Below, piece after piece: positions 1-5,213 of a DNA stretch of 5,213 bases. This DNA is from Synergistaceae bacterium (GTDB taxonomy: Bacteria > Synergistota > Synergistia > Synergistales > Aminobacteriaceae), in the NCBI GenBank assembly GCA_009776565.1, contig WRNQ01000123.1, positions 1 to 5,213 of the forward strand, written 5' to 3'. The translations under genes were made by a program, and so were the position numbers. Below the pieces are notes generated by a model that worked only from the letters and a program-made list of their open reading frames with translations, did no database searches and was not told the origin of the DNA. Position 1 is the first letter of the stretch. Each line of letters opens with the position of its first letter.

Positions 1-27
1 GTTTTACAATATCTTAAAAAAATTATA

Positions 28-870
28 TCAGTTGACGGAGAGATGCTTTTTCCCCGCCAATACAACGTCTTTTATCTCGTTTTTATTGACTCCTTTTACT
101 TCCTGTAATATTTTTTCCGTTATATCGCGAACGCTCATTCCATTTTTGAGCATTTCTGGAATCAACAACTTCCAGTCGTCCGCGCCTGTGTCCGGGGAAT
201 TGTTCCTGTCGTATCCCGAGACAACGAGGACAAGTTCTCCTTTTACGCCGTCGCATAGTCTGTCTCGTATCTCTCCGAGCGTCGAAACCGAAGCTTCCTG
301 ATAGATTTTGCTTATCTCCCTTACTAAAGACGCCCTCCTGTCGCCAAATATCTCTATCATGTCGTTTATATGCGCAGCTGCTTTATGCGGGGAAATGTAA
401 AAGCAAAGCGTATATGGCAGGGATGACAGTTGTGAGAGCAACTCCCGCCTCTCGCCTTTTTTTTCCGGCGGAAAGCCCAGAAACAAAAAAGGGTATGGCG
501 GCAGCCCGGACAAAAGCAACGCGGGCAGAATCGCGTTTGGACCCGGAAGCGCGTCTATCTCAATGTTATTTTCAAGAGCAAGCTTCAGTATCGTATAGCC
601 CGGGTCGGATATTCCGGGTGTCCCCGCGTCGCTTACAAGAGCTATAACTTTTCCTTCAAGAAGTTTGTTGAGCAAATCTGCGCCGCGTTCGCGCTCGTTA
701 TGTGCATGATAAGAGACCAACTGTTTTTTTATATTGTATCTTTTGAGCAATACGAAAGTGGTCCTCGTGTCTTCGCAAGCTATTATGTCAGCTTTGCGAA
801 GTACCCGGAGCGCTCTCAGCGTTATATCCTCAAGGTTTCCTATCGGCGTCGGGACAAGTATCAACGGCAT
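28..870 (-). CDS. rsmI: 16S rRNA (cytidine(1402)-2'-O)-methyltransferase RsmI
   Basis: RsmI uses S-adenosylmethionine to methylate the 2'-hydroxyl of C1402 in 16S rRNA, in the ribosomal P-site region; it is a cytoplasmic housekeeping enzyme. The 280-residue product is close to the usual ~280-290 residues and carries the tetrapyrrole-methylase-type fold signatures in order: VPTPIGNLEDIT at residues 6-17, CEDTR at 32-36, SDAGTPGISDPG at 80-91, PGPNA at 109-113, SGLP at 121-124, LGFPP at 131-135, SPHK at 160-163 and VREISK at 183-188. Residues ~230-280 look like the small C-terminal helical domain of the family. The ATG at 870 is chosen because the conserved N-terminus begins there. Its Shine-Dalgarno is weak: AAAGG at 882-886, 11 bases upstream. 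A second, broken copy of this N-terminus lies at 2928-3013. Family assignment is secure. Confidence 0.97.
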   Translation of the reverse strand: MPLILVPTPIGNLEDITLRALRVLRKADIIACEDTRTTFVLLKRYNIKKQLVSYHAHNERERGADLLNKLLEGKVIALVSDAGTPGISDPGYTILKLALENNIEIDALPGPNAILPALLLSGLPPYPFLFLGFPPEKKGERRELLSQLSSLPYTLCFYISPHKAAAHINDMIEIFGDRRASLVREISKIYQEASVSTLGEIRDRLCDGVKGELVLVVSGYDRNNSPDTGADDWKLLIPEMLKNGMSVRDITEKILQEVKGVNKNEIKDVVLAGKKHLSVN

Positions 871-880
871 TATTTACCGC
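821..880 (-). repeat. Direct repeat copy 1 (intact rsmI start region)
   Basis: This stretch covers the first codons of intact rsmI plus 10 bases upstream of its ATG. It matches 2964-3023 at 49 of 60 positions without gaps, in the same orientation, at an offset of 2143 bases. Weaker similarity continues on both sides: to about 781 inside the gene (after a 4-base gap) and to about 897 upstream. Confidence 0.85.
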
Positions 881-915
881 GCCTTTCTATCATGTTCCAA
901 AATCTTGATAAACTC
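874..915 (-). other. Short in-frame tail upstream of rsmI, possible remnant of a former upstream gene end
   Basis: Read on the minus strand, 13 codons (EFIKILEHDRKAR) run into a TAA that sits 3 bases before the rsmI ATG. The frame is closed by another TAA at 919-921, so this is not a gene. A charged tail ending right before rsmI looks like the last codons of a gene once coupled to it. The same DNA is recognisable upstream of the rsmI remnant (3014-3043), where it overlaps the last codons of the helicase. This is inference from a short stretch. Confidence 0.25.
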
Positions 916-930
916 ATGTTACAGAACATG
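915..930. repeat. Small inverted repeat in the ansB-rsmI gap
   Basis: CATGTT and AACATG form a perfect 6-bp stem around a 4-base loop in the 93-base gap between the asparaginase stop and rsmI. On the minus strand, the transcribed one, it is not followed by a T-run, so it is a poor intrinsic terminator for ansB. On the plus strand a T5 run follows 7 bases later. It may be a weak hairpin in the rsmI leader, or chance. Confidence 0.3.
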
Positions 931-963
931 GTAAAAATTTTTGGCGCCAGGTGTAATTAAATT

Positions 964-2046
964 TTAGTATTCCCAAAATATATTTTGAATCTCTTTAGTA
1001 TCTTTCGTCTGAGTCAAAGCCAGCATCAAAAGAATCCTTGCTTTTTGCGGATTCAGCGTGTCGGACACGACAAAATCCAATTCGTCGTCATTGGCCTCGC
1101 CGTTACGCGCCACCATGCCGTTTCCAACCCTGGAGCTGCGCACTATAATAACTCCTTTTTTGCGTGCGTCGACCAGACCTTTTTCGACTTCATCAAAAAG
1201 GCTGCCATTTCCCACTCCTGCATTGACAATTCCTTGCACTCCGCTTTCGGTTAACGCATCGACAACTATCCTGGTGGCATTCGCGTAACCATAGACAATA
1301 TCAACCCTTGGAAGCGCGTCAAGATTCATGATGTCAAATTGGCTGCCTACAGTATGACGCCTGGTAGGCGTCCGATAGAAGTGCGCCTCATTCGACTGGA
1401 TATAGCCAAGCATGCCCAATTCCGGCGCGCGGAAAGTGTCCGTTAAAAATGTGCTGGTTTTGGTCGTCTCTCTGGCGCTCAGAATACAGTCGTGCATAGC
1501 GATAAACACGCCCTTGCCCCAGGCTTTTTTACTCCCGGCTAACACAACGGCGTTATAGATGTTTATGGGGCCGTCGGCGCTCATTGACGTTGAAGGACGC
1601 ATTGAGCCTACTAAAACCACGGGTTTTTCGCTTTTGACGACCAGATTAAGAAAATAAGCGGTTTCTTCCATAGTATCTGTTCCATGCGTGATGACAACTC
1701 CATCAACATCAGGGCTCCCCAGAAGCTCGTTTACTTTTTTCGCCAGTATTAGCCATATTTCATTAGTCATATTATTGCTGCCGATTTGTACAATCTGCTC
1801 GCCCGAAACATTTGCGATGTTTTTCATTTCAGGCACTGCCTCGATAAGCGCTGCAACCCCAACTGTCGCTGACGTATATCCAACAGTAACAGTGCTGCTT
1901 GTCCCTGTACCCGCGATTGTTCCACCAGTTGCCAGGATTACGATATTAGGCAGATTATCCTGTTCGCCAGCCAATCCCGTCAAGCTATTGCCGAAAATAA
2001 ATACCAGAAATACCAACACGAAAACCAAATAACGTCTTGCCTTCAT
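964..2046 (-). CDS. ansB: Type II L-asparaginase, exported
   Basis: This enzyme hydrolyses L-asparagine to aspartate and ammonia outside the cytoplasm. The 360-residue product closely follows E. coli AnsB over its length. Residues ~1-27 are a Sec signal peptide (MKARR, then a long hydrophobic run, then SLTGLAG); there is no lipobox cysteine, so it should be released into the periplasm or medium. Catalytic residues, aligned to mature AnsB, are present: T43 in TGGTIAG (T12), Y57 (Y25), T123 and D124 in HGTDTMEET (T89, D90), K196 in TTKTS (K162), and E317 as the likely E283 equivalent. The C-terminal TLNPQKARILLMLALTQT block is also typical. The two cysteines of the E. coli disulfide are absent. 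The start at 2046 is set by AGAGGGG at 2055-2061, 8 bases upstream, and by the signal peptide; an upstream in-frame ATG would add 24 residues in front of it. It stands 91 bases after hepT and 93 before rsmI, so it may have its own promoter, though I see no convincing one. Confidence 0.95.
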   Translation of the reverse strand: MKARRYLVFVLVFLVFIFGNSLTGLAGEQDNLPNIVILATGGTIAGTGTSSTVTVGYTSATVGVAALIEAVPEMKNIANVSGEQIVQIGSNNMTNEIWLILAKKVNELLGSPDVDGVVITHGTDTMEETAYFLNLVVKSEKPVVLVGSMRPSTSMSADGPINIYNAVVLAGSKKAWGKGVFIAMHDCILSARETTKTSTFLTDTFRAPELGMLGYIQSNEAHFYRTPTRRHTVGSQFDIMNLDALPRVDIVYGYANATRIVVDALTESGVQGIVNAGVGNGSLFDEVEKGLVDARKKGVIIVRSSRVGNGMVARNGEANDDELDFVVSDTLNPQKARILLMLALTQTKDTKEIQNIFWEY

Positions 2047-2137
2047 AACACATTCCCCTCTTTCATTGATAATGACATAATTTTGATATACGTGAATTCT
2101 GAAACAATAATATATCATATAAAATATTCAAATGATT

Positions 2138-2509
2138 TCATGTTTTTGCTCCGTTGTTGGTTATATCTCTTAATACTTCTTTGCAGTATTCTTTAAGTGT
2201 TGGAATATCTGTTTCAATCGTTTTCCATAATTCTTCAATATCCATTCTTTCATACTCATGGGCAAATATATTGCGCATGCCGCAAATCAGTTTCCATGGA
2301 ACCTTATTATATTCTGTGTGAAAATCCCCGGGTAAACGAGATGCCAATTCTCCGATTTGAAATATACACATAGCGGATGCGTTCTGATAATCGAAATCTT
2401 CATAAAATATTTCATATGATTTCCCGAAACGTTCCGTTGTTTTATCAATCTGCTCGCAATAACGTATAATTCTTTCCAGGATACTGATTCTCTTGTCATA
2501 TTTTGGCAT
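2138..2509 (-). CDS. hepT: HepT-like HEPN-domain ribonuclease toxin
   Basis: This is the toxin of an MntA-HepT (MNT-HEPN) type VII toxin-antitoxin pair. Family members are small all-helical dimeric RNases, inactivated when the cognate MntA attaches AMP to a tyrosine beside the active site. The 123-residue protein has the diagnostic RX4HXY motif, RNIFAHEY, at residues 79-86: R79 and H84 are the predicted catalytic residues and Y86 the predicted AMPylated tyrosine. The preceding helix with QIGELASRLP (51-60) is typical of the DUF86/HepT group. The start at 2509 is chosen because AGGAGGAGG at 2519-2527 lies 9 bases upstream; a longer frame back to 2542 would add 11 residues inside mntA without a proper site. 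The gene overlaps the end of mntA by 14 bases, implying translational coupling. It is AT-rich compared with its neighbours, suggesting acquisition from elsewhere. All key residues are intact, so it is probably functional. Confidence 0.92.
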   Translation of the reverse strand: MPKYDKRISILERIIRYCEQIDKTTERFGKSYEIFYEDFDYQNASAMCIFQIGELASRLPGDFHTEYNKVPWKLICGMRNIFAHEYERMDIEELWKTIETDIPTLKEYCKEVLRDITNNGAKT

Positions 2510-2789
2510 ATACGAGTACCTCCTCCTCTTTAATAAGATCATAAAATGACTTTTTCATGTTCTTTGTTATTACCACATCAACATGTTTGCCGAGAGCTTT
2601 TTCAAGGTCAATATAGAGACCGGATAGTTGGAACAGACCGCGAATATCTCCCCCAACGATACGAAAATCGCAATCGCTTTCTTCGGTCGCATCCCCTCTG
2701 GCATACGAGCCAAAAAGATAAATTTCATTTATTTCATATCTGAGGGCTATTTCCTGAACTGCCTTTATAATATATTCCCGTGTCAGCAT
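2496..2789 (-). CDS. mntA: MntA-like minimal nucleotidyltransferase antitoxin
   Basis: This is the antitoxin of the MntA-HepT pair. In studied systems it transfers AMP from ATP to the tyrosine of the HepT RX4HXY motif and so blocks the RNase. The 97-residue protein is a minimal DNA-polymerase-beta-type nucleotidyltransferase. Its GSX10DXD motif runs from G27-S28 to D39-C-D41, within LFGSYARGDATEESDCDF at residues 25-42. A third acidic residue is D71 in KHVDVVIT. D39, D41 and D71 should bind the metal ions. The ATG at 2789 is supported by GGAGG at 2797-2801, 7 bases upstream. A possible 14-codon leader ORF ends 2 bases before this ATG, and the hepT start lies within the last codons. The order antitoxin then toxin, with a 14-base overlap, fits a co-regulated operon. 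The motif set and HEPN neighbour make the assignment strong. Confidence 0.93.
   Translation of the reverse strand: MLTREYIIKAVQEIALRYEINEIYLFGSYARGDATEESDCDFRIVGGDIRGLFQLSGLYIDLEKALGKHVDVVITKNMKKSFYDLIKEEEVLVYAKI
2519..2527 (-). promoter_or_regulatory. Strong ribosome binding site deciding the hepT start
   Basis: AGGAGGAGG on the minus strand, inside the last codons of mntA, is 9 bases before the ATG at 2509. It selects that ATG over the in-frame start at 2542 and favours efficient toxin translation from within the antitoxin gene. Confidence 0.8.
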
Positions 2790-2791
2790 AT

Positions 2792-2836
2792 CTATTCCTC
2801 CATATAGTCATTATTTATTGCTGTGACAACGACCAT
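2792..2836 (-). CDS. Possible 14-residue leader ORF before mntA
   Basis: The frame encodes MVVVTAINNDYMEE and ends in TAG just 2 bases before the mntA ATG. It has its own strong Shine-Dalgarno, GGAGG at 2844-2848, 7 bases before its ATG. The mntA Shine-Dalgarno lies inside its last codons, so ribosomes translating it would pass over or expose that site. This arrangement would suit translational coupling or a regulatory leader peptide. I do not recognise the peptide, and it is too short to test by sequence alone. It could also be the residue of a deleted gene that kept its start site. Function unknown. Confidence 0.4.
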   Translation of the reverse strand: MVVVTAINNDYMEE

Positions 2837-2866
2837 GTCGATACCTCCAAAATATCAATATTATAG

Positions 2867-2894
2867 AATATAGATATTCAAAGATACATATCAA
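2867..2894 (-). promoter_or_regulatory. Candidate sigma70-type promoter for the mntA-hepT operon
   Basis: On the minus strand TTGATA (2889-2894) and TATATT (2867-2872) are separated by 16 bases; each matches the consensus at 5 of 6 positions. A perfect TATAAT at 2860-2865 overlaps the likely start region but has no good -35 partner. Transcription would begin roughly 10 bases before the leader-ORF Shine-Dalgarno. The region is very AT-rich, so chance matches are possible. Confidence 0.45.
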
Positions 2895-2927
2895 GCATAA
2901 ACTATTATTAAAGCTATAGAAATATTA

Positions 2928-3013
2928 AAATACGTCAACTTTTCATTGTCCCCGGAGAGCTACGTTATATCTTCAAAGTTGCCAATAGGCGTCGGAACAA
3001 GTATATAAGGCAT
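2928..3013 (-). pseudogene. Remnant of the 5' end of a second rsmI copy
   Basis: Starting at the ATG at 3011-3013, the minus strand reads MPYILVPTPIGNFEDIT, then a stop. This is the unmistakable RsmI N-terminus; 15 of 17 residues match the intact RsmI at 28-870. After the threonine codon the remnant has a net 4-base deletion. If the frame is corrected, similarity continues as LRG, a further stop, then KVDVF against LRVLRKADII, fading out near 2928. The first 50 bases are the secure part (2964-3013); 2948-2957 again matches at 9 of 10 positions; 2928-2947 is tentative. The ATG is 16 bases after the helicase stop and in the same orientation, as expected if rsmI originally followed that gene or its predecessor. 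No further rsmI sequence follows; the mntA promoter region begins instead. Confidence 0.85.
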
Positions 3014-3023
3014 TAATTGCCGC
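2964..3023 (-). repeat. Direct repeat copy 2 (rsmI remnant start region)
   Basis: This is the partner of 821-880, at 49 of 60 identical positions. The match includes the 10 bases upstream of the ATG, so the duplicated unit was not just coding sequence. The divergence argues against a very recent duplication, or for copies from different strains. Confidence 0.85.
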
Positions 3024-3029
3024 GGCTGT

Positions 3030-5213
3030 TTACCATGCTTTCAAAAGCTCTGCAAGCACATCATGTTTGTCGAGCACAATTGAACACTTTTCCCAATCGC
3101 CGCAATCCGGAATAGTTTCCTCGTATTTCCATATAAACGGATTCTTCAGCGGCAGCCTGTTGATGGCAAGTTCGGCGCGTTCGTTATCATTTTGCGCTAC
3201 GGCGACCCACACATCTTCGAGCACATCGGGAATTTGCCCGAATAAAGCGTATATTTCCTGCAAACGTCCTGAAAGCTTACGATGTACCTTATCTTCAACT
3301 GAATCTTTATATCGCATATTGAATATATAGATGGAATCAGCAAGTTGTCCGATACGTTGAATGCGTCCTTTGCGCTGTTCAAGCCTTGTCGGGTTCCACG
3401 GCAAGTCTATATTGACAAGAGTTCCCAACGTTTGAAGGTTCAATCCCTCAGACGCGGCGTCCGTGCCAACAAGAACCATAAGCTCGCGCGATTTGACGAG
3501 CCGCTTGATTACTTCTTTACTTTCTCTTTTGAACGAACCGCCCTTATATATGCCCGACTTGTCGCCGCCCGCATACAAGCCAATGGGAATTTCGGCAAGC
3601 TCTTTCGACAAACGTTCCACGATATAAAAGGCGCTGTCGTAATATTGGGTAAACAGTATACAACCCTTGTCTTTCCAGCCCCCTTCATTCTCAACGCCAT
3701 GCAACAGTATGTTTTTTACCCGGTTGTATTTTGGGTCGGCGTCCGTGTTTGATTTTAGAACGCTTACAAGCTTTTCCAGGCAGTCCGTTTCTTCGGCGGT
3801 AAGGTTTTTAATTTCGCTCTCTGTTGTTTCATCAGCTTCGTCGTCTTCATCGTCCGTAGTGTCGTCATATAAAGAGTGAAGCCTTTCCATGCCTTCGCGG
3901 GTCCATGCAAGCATTTTCCCGGCAGTCCTCTCTCCTGCGTACATTGTGCTTCCGATTCGCCTCAGAAGCAAAGTGGACATGAAGCCGCCTCCCTTAACGC
4001 GGGAGGAAAGCATATTGCAAAACTCCTCTGCAATGCCGTATGCCTGCGCTAAATTGCCTGATAATAGAAGGGCTTCATCGTCATTTTCACCAAGCAGGAT
4101 TGTAGGAATACTCTTTAAATAAGGTTCGCCGGTTTCAAGGTTGATAGTATTTTCTAAAAAGTTGCGGGTTCGCCGGACGATCGCGCGTATATAAGGGTTG
4201 TGTTTTTTTATGAAATCTTCGTCGCGGTAAAGTTTTGTAACTCTGTCTTTCTGTGGCTGGCTCAAATCGTCGTAAGTATCCTGTTTCAGAACGTTAACTT
4301 CATCGGAGACGCTGAGCTGTTCGCGCAAAATTTCAAAACTGCTATCGTCCTTGCGCGGCGGGAACGGATTGCGGACTATTTCCCACATTTCGGCTTCGTG
4401 AGTTGGATACGATTCGTTGCCTTGAATGTATTTAAGGCTCAATTTTGGATCGCGCCGCCAAACACTGTATGCATTGCCCAAAATCTTGTCGGCTTCAGGC
4501 GGAATAGATAACGCCTGCAACAAATCAAACGCTTCAATAGGATCAATTTGAACGGGCGTGGCTGTAGCAAGCAGGAAACTCTTAGTATTTATTGAAATCT
4601 CATTGAGGAACGCCAAAAGATTGTTTGGCTGCGCTTTATTGCCGGAATCTTTTCCAAGGTTGCTGCGCCTTGCGCGATGCGCTTCATCGAGTATCACGCA
4701 GGAAAAACGCATGGATTGCAACAGCTCCGCCGATTGCGACTTGCGCGTGATTAAACCCTGCGAGATTATTCCAACCCTGCGGGGACATTTTAATATTGCT
4801 TTCGTGGCGCCGGCGTTATGTTCCTGGCCGTTTTCGTCAATCCAACAATTCCCCGTCCACACGGCGGATGGGATATTCAGCAGTGATTTCAGCTCGTCCT
4901 GCCATTGGAGCAATAAAGTTTTTGGAACTATTATCAATACCGGCTTGTCATCGTATAGCGCAATCAGCTTTGCGCTCATTGCCAGTTGAACGGTTTTGCC
5001 CAGCCCCACCTGGTCGGCAAGCAGCAATCTTGCTCCGCCGCGTTGTTTATGTTCGCTGAACGCGCGGGCGACAAAATATTTCTGATGCGCCCACAATCCG
5101 AATTGTTCGCGATATATCGGTTCTTCTGCCGCGACGGAAGGTATGGGGTCCCCGGTCGTTTCGCGCCATTCTTTCAGCGGAATCGAACGACGTTCCGAGA
5201 TTCGCTTTATGTC
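3030..5213 (-). CDS. SNF2/RapA-type superfamily 2 helicase, 5' end outside the window
   Basis: This is an ATP-dependent DNA translocase/helicase of the SNF2-related group; its exact substrate is unknown. The frame stays open to the right edge, giving 727 visible residues (numbered from 5213) and a missing N-terminus. Motifs in order: a Q-like FGLWAHQKYF (38-47), Walker A ADQVGLGKT (66-74), motif Ia VLIIVPKTLLLQWQ (92-105), DEAH box (176-179), motif III ATATP (216-220), a long insert with an acidic stretch rich in D and E (~450-467), motif IV-like ILFTQYYDS (519-527), motif V GTDAASEGLNLQ (583-594) and motif VI QRKGRIQRIGQ (613-623). Both RecA lobes are therefore intact. Such proteins occur in DISARM-like, restriction-associated and other defence loci, and also as stand-alone genes; the deciding neighbours lie to the right. 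The 3' end abuts the rsmI remnant, and its last codons overlap DNA resembling the region upstream of intact rsmI. Confidence 0.9.
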   Translation of the reverse strand, partial: DIKRISERRSIPLKEWRETTGDPIPSVAAEEPIYREQFGLWAHQKYFVARAFSEHKQRGGARLLLADQVGLGKTVQLAMSAKLIALYDDKPVLIIVPKTLLLQWQDELKSLLNIPSAVWTGNCWIDENGQEHNAGATKAILKCPRRVGIISQGLITRKSQSAELLQSMRFSCVILDEAHRARRSNLGKDSGNKAQPNNLLAFLNEISINTKSFLLATATPVQIDPIEAFDLLQALSIPPEADKILGNAYSVWRRDPKLSLKYIQGNESYPTHEAEMWEIVRNPFPPRKDDSSFEILREQLSVSDEVNVLKQDTYDDLSQPQKDRVTKLYRDEDFIKKHNPYIRAIVRRTRNFLENTINLETGEPYLKSIPTILLGENDDEALLLSGNLAQAYGIAEEFCNMLSSRVKGGGFMSTLLLRRIGSTMYAGERTAGKMLAWTREGMERLHSLYDDTTDDEDDEADETTESEIKNLTAEETDCLEKLVSVLKSNTDADPKYNRVKNILLHGVENEGGWKDKGCILFTQYYDSAFYIVERLSKELAEIPIGLYAGGDKSGIYKGGSFKRESKEVIKRLVKSRELMVLVGTDAASEGLNLQTLGTLVNIDLPWNPTRLEQRKGRIQRIGQLADSIYIFNMRYKDSVEDKVHRKLSGRLQEIYALFGQIPDVLEDVWVAVAQNDNERAELAINRLPLKNPFIWKYEETIPDCGDWEKCSIVLDKHDVLAELLKAW

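Noticed and set aside
1..27. Terminator after rsmI
   Set aside because: There is a T-run after the stop on the minus strand but no preceding hairpin within the visible bases; the window ends too soon to judge.
915..942. Intrinsic terminator for ansB
   Set aside because: The stem is only 6 bp, and the T-run follows it only on the plus strand, opposite to ansB transcription.
2047..2118. 24-residue N-terminal extension of the asparaginase
   Set aside because: It would put a non-hydrophobic segment before a good signal peptide, and the strong AGAGGGG site at 2055-2061 serves the ATG at 2046.
2047..2137. Promoter for ansB in the hepT-ansB gap
   Set aside because: The gap is AT-rich, but no -35/-10 pair with proper spacing matched well enough to report.
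2287..2499. 70-codon minus-strand frame within hepT
   Set aside because: It is a shifted-frame shadow of hepT, whose frame carries the complete RX4HXY motif.
2510..2542. 11-residue N-terminal extension of HepT
   Set aside because: The AGGAGGAGG at 2519-2527 lies inside it and is correctly spaced for the ATG at 2509.
3345..3752. 135-codon plus-strand frame opposite the helicase
   Set aside because: It lies opposite conserved helicase motifs IV-VI, has no recognisable domain, and is explained by codon bias of the real gene. The same applies to 4558-4989 and the other plus-strand frames.
5094..5096. TTG as the helicase start codon
   Set aside because: The frame is open for 39 more codons to the right edge, and the Q-like motif region spans this codon, so the true start is outside the window.

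Overview
The window is a bacterial chromosome segment with every recognisable gene on the minus strand, so transcription runs from right to left. Composition is mixed. The outer genes are moderately GC-rich (35 of 60 bases G+C at 4801-4860, 38 of 60 at 1081-1140), while the toxin-antitoxin pair is AT-rich (17 of 60 at 2161-2220). Strong GGAGG-type ribosome binding sites and an asparaginase with a signal peptide fit an uncultured anaerobic bacterium. I cannot fix the phylum; Synergistota or Bacillota-like lineages are only guesses.

Layout from right to left. (1) 5213-3030: most of a large SNF2/RapA-type helicase whose 5' end lies beyond the right edge. (2) 3013-2928: starting 16 bases after the helicase stop, a broken copy of the first ~28 codons of rsmI. 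(3) 2894-2790: a promoter-like region and a possible 14-codon leader ORF. (4) 2789-2138: a two-gene MntA-HepT (MNT-HEPN) toxin-antitoxin module with overlapping genes. (5) 2046-964: a type II secreted L-asparaginase. (6) 870-28: an intact rsmI, the 16S rRNA C1402 2'-O-methyltransferase.

The most informative feature is the pair of rsmI 5' ends. The intact rsmI start (821-880) and the remnant (2964-3023) match at 49 of 60 positions, in the same orientation, 2143 bases apart. They bracket exactly the segment that carries the asparaginase and the toxin-antitoxin genes. I infer that this ~2.1 kb segment is an insertion, or a recombination product, between rsmI and the gene originally upstream of it. 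A stray 5' end of rsmI was left beside the helicase. No integrase or transposase is visible, so the mechanism is open.

The genes do not form one pathway. RsmI is housekeeping (ribosome decoding-centre modification), the asparaginase is nutritional and exported, and MntA-HepT is a stress/defence-type module. The helicase belongs to a family common in defence and restriction loci, but no defence partner is inside the window. I found no unambiguous new multi-gene system. The rsmI scar, the short leader ORF before mntA, and the helicase next to a toxin-antitoxin module are the points worth following up.
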